DNA of 64,000 nucleotides from contig JAUZTG010000048.1 of the NCBI GenBank assembly GCA_030734395.1, forward strand, positions 2,604,001 to 2,668,000, written 5' to 3'. The stretch comes from Sarocladium kiliense. Taxonomy: Eukaryota > Ascomycota > Sordariomycetes > Hypocreales > Sarocladiaceae. Of the stretch, positions 1 through 9,926 are shown one piece after another. The position numbers and the translations under genes are program-made. The notes beneath the pieces are model-generated. The model was given only the letters and a program-made list of their open reading frames with translations. It ran no database searches and was not told the DNA's origin. How positions within the stretch are numbered: position 1 is the first letter of the stretch; the number at the start of each line of letters is the position of its first letter.

Positions 1-2872
1 ACTGGAAAGTTGATGCAAAGTCTGCCCCATAACTATGCAGCTTGGTATGTGCACTTGCGTGGTGAGCAAGCTGGTCCAGTCTGAGAGCTTCTCCGATTTT
101 CTCACCGCTCGGTGTCACCGCAAAAGTCGTTGTGTGAGGCTCAGATAGCTCATACTGCGCGGCATTGCTAACGCCTCCGTCCTCTGAGACAAGCTCAGGA
201 GCTTCATCAGTGGGACCAAGATCTGCGACGGCTTTTGAGGAAGGCCGTGAATGTCTCCTCTCGCTTGGAGAAGCCTCTTTAGATCCGGTCCGACTTGGAG
301 TACTCGAACTGAGGCTAGATTTCTGTTTGCTGCTGAAGTAGCTCTCGGTCCCTCCAGAGACTGGGCCAGGACTGACAACCGTCCGCTTGTCCACGATGTA
401 GCTGAGTGAGCCGTGATCCCATCCGGGAGTCCCTGCCGGAGACCCTGTGATGCTCTTGGACACGCCAGAATAGTCGCTTGGGCTCGTCATGCTTCCCGGA
501 AGTGACTGCTGGCGGACAATGTCTTCTGCGGTCACATAGACATTGGCATCTAGTGGACGACCATCTGGCGCCACAGCTCCGAAGCCGCTGGTGTGAGGTC
601 TGCGTCGTTTCATGCCTGCGATCTCAGTCTCAAGATTGGTGTAGTGCCTGCATAGAGAGAAAGTCGTGGCCATGTGAGGGGCGAGATGTTCAAGGGAGTG
701 ACGAAGGCTTGATGGGTAAGGAATATATGGACTCAGGATCGAGAGGATGGCGATAGGAGCCGTCTTGTTCTTCCCTGGACCTTCTGGTGATGCTGTGTCT
801 TGTGCTTGCTCGCCTACCCTACCACCTCCCGAGCTGCCTGTTTTTGCCCCCAACGCTGATGGATCAAGGCGAAAGGTGTTTGGGGCTGTCGACAGCAGGA
901 CATGTGAGAGGGGAACATGCAGCACAGTCCAAGAGTTTTCTATCCCAATTGCTTCGGGTGGCCGCATCCCAGCATAGTCTGTTGGGGCTGAGGCAGGATT
1001 GAAGGAGTCTTCGTCGACTGTTGCGTCCGTAAAAAAAGGGTTCTCTTTGGGGTCGGGGCGAACTGCAGGTGATGGAGCAGGTGACTGTGACCATGGAGAC
1101 GGTGGTGCCTGTTCATACTCTTCGTATGTCGGTGTCGGTGGTCGGGGGGGTTCTTCTTCTAAACGCGAGGCTCTTGCCTTGGACTTTTCAGAGGTCCCAG
1201 ATTTCTTAGAGCGTGAGCTGGATCCCGACAGAAGTGATGATAGGTTAGCGTTTGGTTCTGGTCGCTGTTTCTTTGCCTTCTTGGACCCCTCGGGTTTCTG
1301 CGAGGTGTTTTGGGGCTGCTGTGGTTCCAATGGAGGCTGATTCGTGAGGTAAGGGTAGCTTCTCGTAAGGGCTACTGTTGTGCCACGCTCCAGTACTCGC
1401 ATTACGCCGGTGTGGTCAATGAGAGGATCGGCTTCATAATCCAGGGCCTGTAGGACGGGAAGCATCCTGCCTCTGCTCTGATTACGGGTCATGAAGGGTT
1501 CTTCCCAGCTAGGAACACTGTGGTCGGCTGCTGCTTCACGTTCGTCGAGGACTTCCTTGTGGAGCTGCGGTGTGTCGCCAGCCTCTTCCATGCTTGTTGA
1601 TGTGGTCAAATGACTTCTGCTCCTCGACAAATAAGACGGTCGCAAGGTTCCCTGAGCAGACTGTTCCTGTGATCGGTCCTTATTGTCCTCGAAACTGGTG
1701 AAGGAGTGGCGGCTGTACATGTTCGGTCTACTTGGTGAAATGGGGCTGGCAACGTCCTCGCGGCTTGTGACGTCGGAGAAGTCAAAGTCGCTGCTTTGTT
1801 TTGCGCTACTGCCCCGTCCCATGTATGCAAGACTGAGCTCGTCTTCTTGATGTTCATTATATGTAGCTTTCTGGCCCCATGGCACATTCTCGATATCAGT
1901 AGCGTCTGCAGGAACGGAGAGAGTAACTCGCTCAGCTTTGTACACATCTTTCATGATGTGTACCACAGTGTTCCACCATGCATCTAAGCCAGGTTCTGCT
2001 GACAGCATCAAGGAGAGATCATAGAGGTTGGGTGTTGGAAAATCGAAATTCTCGGGAAACGGCGAGGCGCCGGATGGGTGGAATGTAGCGTTGGAGGCTG
2101 GTGTTGTATTGCCAGAAAGAATCTTGTCGTACACTCTGGGGAATCCACTGGGTGCATCTTGGCCACCCGTTGGGGACAACGTCGTGAAGGGCCGGTGTAG
2201 AGATGATGCCGCGTATCCGTATTGAAGTCCGCTCTGAGCCATGCGGGGGAAGGGATAAGACGGTGTCCCTGCAATCGCAGCAGGGGTCATGCCACCACGG
2301 ATAGTGTTCCCAGACTCAGTCGAAGTTGTTGTCATACCGGAGGTTGTCAACGGAGTATTTGAACTGCCCTCCTCCTGTATTGGCGAGACACGGCCTTTAT
2401 CGCTAGTCGATCCCAGAAGTCCTCGTGCAGACATTTCCCTGCGTTCCAGATCTCTTGCCAACTTTTCCCTGTATTCATTAAGTTGTTGCTGAGAGGTTGT
2501 GGAAGCAGACGGGGTACTGTCGGATGAAGACGGTGGGTTGTCGCTCACGCTCCTCCGCGGTTGTGTAGGACCTGAGGATTCATCTTTCTCATGGCCGCCA
2601 AGCTGCCCGTGCTTTCCTGACCTGACCGGAAGGGAGGCATCTGAGGTCGTGGACGGGGGATGACTGGCGCGGCGATCCATGGCGACGTCACGCCTACGGT
2701 CGTGGGAAGAAGCGGCCAGCGTCATTCCTCCATCTCTCGTGGTAGTCGGACTTGTTTTATCGGAGCGAAGTAGCTTGAAGTCGTCGGGGGATGACTTGCC
2801 GGGCAGTTTGAGCCGACGCGTTGGGCTTGGCTGAACCGGCTTCGTGTCGACAGGCGGCTTGGACCCCGACAT
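1..2872 (-). CDS. Large GAF-type protein, probable hybrid sensor histidine kinase (N-terminal part, truncated by window edge)
   Basis: An uninterrupted minus-strand frame of 957 codons runs from the ATG at 2872 to the left edge. The start is well fixed because an in-frame TGA lies two codons upstream. The first ~280 residues are Ser/Thr/Pro-rich and disordered. From about residue 281 (LYDLSLML, then DAWWNTVV) there is a globular segment with the look of a GAF domain split by Ser-rich inserts. It resumes near residue 500 (GTTVALTRSYPYL), 640 (SWTVLHVPLSHVLLS) and 702-750 (PIAILSILSPYIPYP, then RHYTNLETEIAG). This arrangement resembles fungal hybrid histidine kinases in which GAF/PAS regions precede HisKA, HATPase and receiver domains. 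The catalytic part would lie beyond position 1, so the kinase assignment is inference; the open frame itself is directly seen. No intron is needed in the visible part. Confidence 0.6.
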   Translation of the reverse strand, partial: MSGSKPPVDTKPVQPSPTRRLKLPGKSSPDDFKLLRSDKTSPTTTRDGGMTLAASSHDRRRDVAMDRRASHPPSTTSDASLPVRSGKHGQLGGHEKDESSGPTQPRRSVSDNPPSSSDSTPSASTTSQQQLNEYREKLARDLERREMSARGLLGSTSDKGRVSPIQEEGSSNTPLTTSGMTTTSTESGNTIRGGMTPAAIAGTPSYPFPRMAQSGLQYGYAASSLHRPFTTLSPTGGQDAPSGFPRVYDKILSGNTTPASNATFHPSGASPFPENFDFPTPNLYDLSLMLSAEPGLDAWWNTVVHIMKDVYKAERVTLSVPADATDIENVPWGQKATYNEHQEDELSLAYMGRGSSAKQSSDFDFSDVTSREDVASPISPSRPNMYSRHSFTSFEDNKDRSQEQSAQGTLRPSYLSRSRSHLTTSTSMEEAGDTPQLHKEVLDEREAAADHSVPSWEEPFMTRNQSRGRMLPVLQALDYEADPLIDHTGVMRVLERGTTVALTRSYPYLTNQPPLEPQQPQNTSQKPEGSKKAKKQRPEPNANLSSLLSGSSSRSKKSGTSEKSKARASRLEEEPPRPPTPTYEEYEQAPPSPWSQSPAPSPAVRPDPKENPFFTDATVDEDSFNPASAPTDYAGMRPPEAIGIENSWTVLHVPLSHVLLSTAPNTFRLDPSALGAKTGSSGGGRVGEQAQDTASPEGPGKNKTAPIAILSILSPYIPYPSSLRHSLEHLAPHMATTFSLCRHYTNLETEIAGMKRRRPHTSGFGAVAPDGRPLDANVYVTAEDIVRQQSLPGSMTSPSDYSGVSKSITGSPAGTPGWDHGSLSYIVDKRTVVSPGPVSGGTESYFSSKQKSSLSSSTPSRTGSKEASPSERRHSRPSSKAVADLGPTDEAPELVSEDGGVSNAAQYELSEPHTTTFAVTPSGEKIGEALRLDQLAHHASAHTKLHSYGADFASTFQ

Positions 2873-5800
2873 GCCTCAGGCGAGGGGAATACCAGACGCT
2901 GTTATGCAGTCACTGCGTGGCAGGAGGTGCCACTTCCGCAGGGCAGGGCGAAGGAAACATGGATCGAGAGGGCGTTCCCACCTGGAGAGCTGCGAGGGGC
3001 GAGGCTGTCGTCGCGATCTGTATCGGAAGATATCGAGACGGGATTGGGATGGGAGCGGCGTGGAAGTCGCAACAAGGTAAGGCGACAACGATATCGGGTC
3101 AGGGGTGTGTTGTTCTGGCAGGCTGACGAGTCCACAATACCTAGAAACGAAGGAAATCCGACTGAGTCGCGGGATTTGGTCGAAGCTTGCCAGGGTGCGG
3201 CGTAGACGGTGAGTGTGTTGTGGAGGGTCGTCGTGGGATTCGAAGCGCAGGGCGAGCAACGAACGGCGACGAAAGGCCGAGACTTGGTTGACAGAGGATT
3301 GCAGGAGCAGCCCAAGGAGTAAATTGGTGTCAACAAGGCCAAACGGTTGGTGAAGGGGTGCGCGGATGGGGGGTTGAACGTTTTGGCGGCAGGTTCACAG
3401 CGAGTATGGACCAGACTAAACTGGAGGTTGAGCAAGAGATGACGGACAATGGGCGTCGGTAATGGGAGTGGTGTTGCAACTCGGGGGCGGAACAGTGCTA
3501 CGAGAGCCGCTGGGCGACACGCTATAGTGGATGACGCTAATAAGGATGGGGGGGTTCACAAGGGGGGTGCCATGCTGGAGCGGTTCTTAGCGGCTGGCAC
3601 ACGCTATCCAGTGGACGCACCTACCTAAAGCCATCAACAGGCCCAGGGTGGATGCCGCATGACGTCGACGGAAGCGCACGAGCCACCTCCTCTGGCACTG
3701 GAAGCCTTCTGTGTGGCTGCTGCCGCTTCAGGCCCCATTTGTTCTGCGTCTCCCTGACAGAGGAGCCCAGCCGGACGGATGCTTGATGCTCGCCGTCTGT
3801 TGTGCTCTCTTTGCTGATCACAGGACGACAAGGGCTTTCCTTGCTGGGCATCGCCTTCTCCAGGTCATTTGCTGAACGGCAGGCATCTGTGATTCCATCC
3901 TGGCTCCTAAATGAGACTTGCCAATGGTGGGGGCCCCTGTCCTAGCGGATGAAATGCCGCATCCTCTCAACACCGTACTCACATTGTCCACGAGTCGAGT
4001 CACCGATGCGTGGTGTTGACGATTCGTCGCTGCTCGGCTCAGCTTGTGAAGGGCTGCATGTCTTGATGAGCCTTGACTGACCATCACCATGGTACTCATT
4101 TGTCGACCTTCGATTGGTTCTGACCGATGGCCCAAGTTTCAGCCATCGTTTGCGCACTTTGACAGGGCTGACGATGTCCTGCAAGCGTGTCCTCCAATCC
4201 CCACGCCAATATGCACATCAGCCCAGAATCGTAGCGATTTGCATCTCATAGCCAATAACCTGTCTTCAGGCCCGTCCATGACTTCTTCTCCACTGAACCT
4301 CGCTGGCTGGCAGATAGGCGGGCGCCGTCCTCTTCCCAAAACCTGTCTGCGCACTACATTCACACTATCTTCCAAATAAGACGCCTGACAGGACGCCGGC
4401 GCATCCTGGCCTCGCTAGCAGGCCCTCGTCCCGTGCGATCGTGATGGCTACTGCGCCCAGCCGCGCTGGAATGTGCATTGCGAATGGTGCACGATTGATT
4501 AGGTACCTTTACTGTTGTGTGCCTTAGCTGCCTGAGAGGTCTTGCCGGCCGGATCCCCACCACCACCAGAAGCTAAAGCACCCAGACCGTCCGCCGCTAC
4601 TGGATAGGAGACTATCCCCCGGGACATCGTCATCTAAGGCCACCTACGGAGCACAGCCGTGTACATCAATGCATTTCCCCGATTCAGTTCGAGTATTGTT
4701 TTCGCTGGCCTGGAGCCTCCCCGATAGCGCACAGGATCAAGGAAACGCACTGGCTATCCACCAGTCACCAGCGACAAAAGAGCCATCATATGCCCTGACC
4801 ACACCACTAGTTCATCACGCCAATGGATCTTCCCAAGTTTCCCGAATCTCTCGGGGCGGGTGGGATTTGGGGCGCGTCTCATCGACAATTACAACAATCG
4901 CGATGCTGCTGCCCGCAATGTGCATAGTCCATGGTGCCGTGTACAGAGGTTTAAGAACAACAGCATGGGCCAGGGCTCTCAATGACCGGGTCAGTGCCCC
5001 TGGCTCGCCAGCCTCATCATGATCATCGCCGATCTCTGGTGTTCACTGAGAGTGGACTACAGCCCCCTTTGTACATATTGGCCTACAGGGCTGTACGGCT
5101 CCGCAATCGTCAATGAAGCCAGATGCGAGAAGCGATGGTCTGATATGGTACTGCCTACCGCCCAGGTGTTACCCTGTCCGGTCTGACAAATTCAGCCAAA
5201 CGGCCGGAAGACGTTGGCCAGTTGCGGGCAAGATGCGAAGAGATCGGTGATCTCGAATCCGATGGGCTTCACCGACAGATTCCACTCAGTGGAACCAGCC
5301 ACACTCGAGGTTCAGCCATCCCTCCGTAATGATTCCGTCGTGGTATCGACGCGACCGAGATCGAGGACTGGAGGCTGGTCCCAGTCTGGTGACTTCTCGC
5401 CGGCCAAGATAGTAGTCGCCTCGTCGCTCGTGTAGATACGCGCTGCGCCATGGCGATGCTCACGGGCCACGCGGTGTGAAGAAGCTGTGCTTCCGTGCCC
5501 TTGTGATCGCGGGACGCGGCGGCATAGCTCCGGGTGGAAAACAGAAGACTGGTAGAAGACGCGCAAGGCAGGCCTCAGCATGACGTCGACGCACGATTGC
5601 GTCGGTGGCGCTTGTGGGACCCAACACGCCCCTGACACTCTCGTCTGGGGACACTTCGGGATTAGCTTCCCCTTCCATATGGAATTTGTACCAGATGCGC
5701 ACGTGCGACGTGAGTTTTGACGCTTTTCACGATGCCCTTGGAGAGAGAAAACCGCTCTTCCCACGCAGGTCACCACTGCCAATGCTCTTCTTGGAATCCC

Positions 5801-7220
5801 TCTCAACGTTGCGTCTCGCCTGCGTGGCTTGACAACTCGATGGCAGTCCCGATGCCAGCCCTGAGACCCTGCATCTTAATTTAGCACTATTTGCCAGCTT
5901 ACCAGTGGGCTGATCCTACCAGAATCGCGTGACAAGCAAACCTTCATATCCGATAACTGAGTCGCGTTTTTGCGGTTCCCTGGTTTTTAACGAGTAAAGT
6001 GGTTCGACTGACAAAGAGTAATTGTTGATTACCGGTATATACGCTTGGTCATATAGTGTAAGCCGGTTGCCATGATGGGGCTCGACAAATGTGTACCGTG
6101 GTTGTAGCATCGTGCACCAACGGTGAGACAGCTGAATGACGCCTTGGTTTTGACATTATGGGTTATTGACTGATGATACCGTTCTTGGTTGAGTCGTAGT
6201 CATCCTGTGACAGGGGAACATAAAATATTCTACGGTGTTTCGGAATGAATGGACTGCCTGAAGCGCAATACACGCGGTGAAGTCTCAACTGGGAAGGCCA
6301 CTAGGTGATTATCTGAGCGGGCTTCCATCAAATAACTATAGCGCAGCCGATAGTCATATAGCACCATTAACTTTATTCAACCGCCCACTTCGGTTAATCA
6401 CCATTGCCTACGACTCGTCATGGCCGGGCTTCGACCATGGCTCTCGCTTGCCTTGGAGTCCTACCCTAGACCGCACCCTCCGGAGTTGACATCCAAGGAT
6501 TTAGTCGTTCTGACAGGCAGACCAGAAGCGAGACTTGACGCGATATTCTATTCTCAAACTACCAGGCTTTCGCACGAAAGAAGATCACTATATTGTCAAA
6601 GAGAGACTGAGCTCGCAGATCTGTGAGGGTGTTAATCGGGTGGACTTCTGGCACAATCTTTTCTCTGGCACAATCTGATGCTCAAAGCTGAAGTTGTGGA
6701 ATCTTTGGTGTTGGACGATCCAGTAGACTGCTCTCACACCGGAGTTTCAGCAACCTTCACCACCTATACAGGGCTCATAGTATACGCGCGTGCTTAGACT
6801 GCTATCGCAGATATTGTCGTTGCATTCGTAGGTTCTACCACCACGGTCCACAGAGGACGACTGAAAGTAATTGATATATTGTAACAAGGGAACGCCGATA
6901 ACATCGAGAACCTCGACGAGACGCATACGAAGGCGCTCTATGCATCACTAGAAGCTGCTTCTGAAAAGACGAAGCCTCATTACCCTACGTATCATGTGCG
7001 TCAGTCATTCGAGTTAACACTCGATGTTTGATCTGCCAAGTTCGTCAACCTTGTCATTCAACCCAGACCTGCAAACCACGTCGATAGTGATGCATGTCTC
7101 TACCCCGAAACATCCCTGAAGCAAATACCCGCTTGGCAACTGTCGATGTCAGACAACAGCCAAGCTCAAGCCCAGCTGTCACGTATGGTTCTTCGAAAGA
7201 CCAAGCCGCCGCCCTGAAGC
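2873..7220. other. Intergenic region, no gene recognised
   Basis: About 4.3 kb with no convincing coding region. It should contain the promoter and 5' leader of the gene starting at 2872 and the 3' region of the cytochrome b561 gene. Short open frames of up to ~175 codons occur on both strands, but their translations are Arg/Ser/Pro-biased and show no family signature. The part from about 5900 to 7100 is more AT-rich and may be older decayed sequence. No repeat or RNA gene was recognised. Confidence 0.5.
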
Positions 7221-8129
7221 TCAGTTTGCGTGGCTGGCAGACTTCAGGCCGAGCTTGGTCAGCTGCACGCGAGGGTACACACCAGCAAGAATAAGAATGC
7301 CGACGATGACCGCCCCCCAGAGCTGCAGTCCCAGCACGTTCACATTGTAGTCCGTCTTGGTAGCAGCAATGACTGTCGCGAGAAGCAGTGCGAGGATGAA
7401 ATATCCACTGAGGCGGTGGTACTTGTACAACGCCTTTGCGTTGGCTTCACCGCCGTAAAGAGCTGGAACAAGCCACATGGTGAATCCGACAATGTACTGA
7501 ATCGCAAGGATGATGGACGTGATGACACCGAGATATCCATGAACCGAGTGGAAGTGCACGCCGCCGCTGGAGATCTTGTTGTACTCAATGACAGTCACGC
7601 CAGCGACAAAGGCGAGAAAAGAGACGAGGTTGAGGGAGCCATGGAGTACGCGGCCGGCACGCTTCTGCTCGCCTGTGTGCGTCGGCTGGACGATGAGGAT
7701 AGCCTGAACGAGAGAGAGAATGCCAACTGTCTGGGCAAGAGGGTGACCGGAGAAGAGGATGACAGGGCGGCGAAGAACAGCAACCCAAACCCAGATGATG
7801 AGGATCCAGACGCCGAACTGGGCGAGAACACCGGTGCCTACGACGTATCTCATCAGCCTCGCGTTGCAGGAACATGGTAGGGTCTTGGACATCTTGTTCG
7901 TTCCCTTGAAAGCCATGGCCAACGTTGTTGAGGAAATTACAGACGACCCTTATTTTTGCGAGAATGATGAATTTGTGTACTCACCGATAACAAGGTTCTG
8001 TGAAATAGGCTTGTCTTCGGACTGGACGGCATCACCTGGTCGACCAAGCAGAGGCTCCGTCTCTGAAGCTTGTCTCCCTGCCTCAGAGTCTCTTGAGACC
8101 CTCTCTGGAATACCTGTAGCGCTCGCCAT
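7221..8129 (-). CDS. Cytochrome b561 domain membrane protein (two exons)
   Basis: Coding exons are 8129-7985 and 7837-7221, giving 253 residues. The 147-nt intron (7984-7838) has a GTGAGT donor and a GTCGTAG acceptor and joins NLVIG to TGVLAQFGVW in frame. The protein has a ~45-residue cytosolic N-terminus followed by about six hydrophobic helices. His80 (FSGHPLAQ), His114 (RVLHGSLN), His148 (HSVHGYLG) and His189 (YKYHRLSG) are spaced as the four haem ligands of eukaryotic b561 proteins, which carry electrons across membranes from ascorbate or a related donor. No DOMON domain is present, so this is the stand-alone form. The length is usual for the family. Substrate and membrane cannot be deduced from sequence. 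Confidence 0.9.
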
Positions 8130-8977
8130 TGTTTATGAAGTGTAATGAAATGCCTATGAAGCTTCCCGACAGGCCGCGTAAGAGTAGATGTCGCACAGAG
8201 TTGCAGCTAAGCCCAGTGGTTGGGGCAAGGCTGGACGCGAGGAAACTCAGGTAAACCAAGGCAGTTATTCAAGGTGATATGCCTCAGTATAGCGTACGCA
8301 CAGGATGAAGATTCCGAAGCAACAAGCCGCACCGAGCAAAGTCTTAAGAAGGAGCCGACGAAGCCGCAGGTCAGACAATGAGGCAGCAGGGCTGGTTATC
8401 AATAAAAAACGGACGTCAAGTGACGATCCATGACGGAAGTCGACATCGGGATGGTAGCTTTAGCGAATCACAGGCGTGATGTTGCAATCAAGCCCCGCAG
8501 TGACGGGCGACCCCAGCGCACCAGCGGGGAGGCGCTGAAGGACGTGCCCGGGCTTCAGGGGATTTAGGGGTCGCAGGGGTCGAGGAATGGCGGGGTAGCC
8601 CCGAGGGCCTTGCTGGCGATGCCGAGTTTGGAGCGATCTGATGTCCGAGGCGGGATACTGTTGAGGTCTTAGGTAAATCATGGCGTCGTATCACTTCACA
8701 TTCTGGGCCTGGTACGTCGAGGTCTTCTTTCAGCTAGGATAAAGGCCAGTGACAGACCCGAGGCAACTTGGCGGCCATGGTGAAGCTGGCTACGCTACCA
8801 CCACGACCACCACATAAGATGACGGTGTGTATTACTAAAGATGTTATGACGAGATAAATTGAGGGGGCTGGACGAAGAAAAGGAGAGGGAAACAACGTCA
8901 GTAAGCACAGTCTCTATTTCAGAAAGCTTGAGATATCTGCATGCGGCTCCAAGCCGGGGCAATCTGTAAATTATCGT
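8130..8977. other. Intergenic region upstream of cytochrome b561
   Basis: About 850 bp between the start of the minus-strand b561 gene and the decayed plus-strand coding sequence. It should hold the b561 promoter and leader. No gene or repeat was recognised. Confidence 0.5.
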
Positions 8978-9671
8978 ATGGCGGCTCAACGTCCCTCTAT
9001 AGAGCTAGTTGCCAGTATTGCAACCGACGAGCATCTCATATTTGAGAAGATGGAGTTCCCCCACCCTGTTCATCCCGGATCTTCCTATGAGAACCAGATC
9101 AAGGACTTTTGGAATTATTTAGAGCCAAACTGCAAAGCGCAGCTCCTTCCATTCCCGCAGTGGTTCTGGTGTCCAAGTCTTCCACTGCTTTGAGGACAAA
9201 CTGCCTGAGATACATCGCAGAGAGGCTTTTGAGCAATGAAACATGCGAGACAGTGAAGTACGGGCTCATCAGGATAGAGATGAGACCTGTCGACAGCTAC
9301 TTTCCGAGAGTTAAGAGATTTCAAGTAAGCTGAGGCACGGTACCTTAGCCGGCTCCGGATTGGAACGCAGCTTGGGCATATACCAAGTACACATCAAATG
9401 TCGATGGCATCTCAAAAAACTGCCTTTCGAGGTTCCCTGGAACGACTGGATATGGCAAAACTATTGCCAAGGTGCTGGAACCGACGCTTTTCACAAGATC
9501 TTAAGGACATTGCTTGCCTATGCTTTAGCTGGTGCATGAGACAAGGCCAGCCTGCTCGTTCAAGAAGAAGGATACGCCCTTATAGCAGAGAGCATGCCAG
9601 ATACATACTCAAATCTCTCAGTAGAGGAGACGCCGCCGCCACTTTCCGCGGAAGCGATGCTACGAACATGA
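8978..9671 (+). pseudogene. Decayed protein-coding sequence of unknown family
   Basis: Coding-like text appears in three successive frames with no good introns to join them. From the ATG at 8978 one frame reads MAAQRPSIELVASIATDEH and on to KMEFPHPVHPGSS near 9050-9090. A second frame (about 9088-9333) includes PAVVLVSKSSTALRTNCL and YGLIRIEMRPVDSYFPRV, then stops. A third (about 9336-9671) includes LPFEVPWNDWIWQNYCQG and LLAYALAGA, meets an in-frame TGA, and continues as DKASLLVQEEGYALIAES before its terminal stop. The TGA could be a former CGA codon, the change expected from RIP-type C-to-T mutation, but one codon is not proof. I do not recognise the family. Alternatives are a multi-intron gene that I could not resolve, or chance. 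Its 3' end overlaps the allantoicase promoter. Confidence 0.4.
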
Positions 9672-9688
9672 TAACCGTCACACTATCA
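9669..9688. promoter_or_regulatory. Pair of divergent GATA sites upstream of allantoicase
   Basis: TGATAA at 9669-9674 and CTATCA (TGATAG on the other strand) at 9683-9688 both match HGATAR, the consensus of AreA/NIT2 nitrogen-regulatory GATA factors. They lie about 240-260 bp before the allantoicase ATG. Fungal purine-catabolism genes are known to need AreA-type activation. That these particular sites are used is inference. Confidence 0.45.
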
Positions 9689-9704
9689 GGTAAGATTTGA
9701 CTCT

Positions 9705-9720
9705 CGACGGGGCCCCGTCG
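9705..9720. promoter_or_regulatory. Perfect 16-bp GC-rich palindrome in the allantoicase promoter
   Basis: CGACGGGGCCCCGTCG at 9705-9720 is its own reverse complement over 16 bases. It contains CGG and CCG half-sites separated by four bases, the kind of spacing bound by dimeric Zn2Cys6 factors. It lies between the GATA pair and the TCGG-N6-CCGA site. A function as a binding site is inference. Confidence 0.4.
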
Positions 9721-9742
9721 GCCATGTCGTCGGCCGCCGGCG

Positions 9743-9756
9743 TCGGAGCCCGCCGA
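9743..9756. promoter_or_regulatory. UaY/Ppr1-type TCGG-N6-CCGA site upstream of allantoicase
   Basis: The 14-mer TCGGAGCCCGCCGA exactly fits TCGG-N6-CCGA, the described binding site of Aspergillus nidulans UaY, the activator of purine-utilisation genes (yeast Ppr1 binds CGG-N6-CCG). It ends 171 bp before the allantoicase ATG, a normal promoter distance, and the downstream gene is a purine-catabolic enzyme. The local sequence is GC-rich, so a chance match cannot be excluded. Confidence 0.6.
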
Positions 9757-9926
9757 TCATGAAGCGCCGCACCGGAGACGCAACGCATCTCATCCCGTCT
9801 TCCCTTTCTCCCTCATTTCGGCTCACTGAAACTCCTCAATCACTCTGCACAATCCAAGCCACAAACTCGGAGGTTGCAAGAAGACGCTTACACCGTTTAC
9901 CTGACCTTGACCTAAAGCAGCACAGC

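Noticed and set aside
2902..3435. 177-codon minus-strand open frame upstream of the left-edge gene
   Set aside because: Arg/Ser/Pro/Thr-biased translation with competing frames of similar length; it lies in the expected leader of the gene starting at 2872.
5312..5806. 164-codon minus-strand open frame
   Set aside because: No family signature, no supporting splice structure, and biased composition.
7230..7880. 216-codon plus-strand open frame opposite cytochrome b561
   Set aside because: Shadow of the b561 coding exon, which has all four haem histidines and a clean intron.
9423..9480. P-loop-like GTTGYGKT in one frame of the decayed sequence
   Set aside because: The frame is closed by a stop shortly after, and the overlapping frame (FEVPWNDWIWQNYC) continues into better coding-like sequence.
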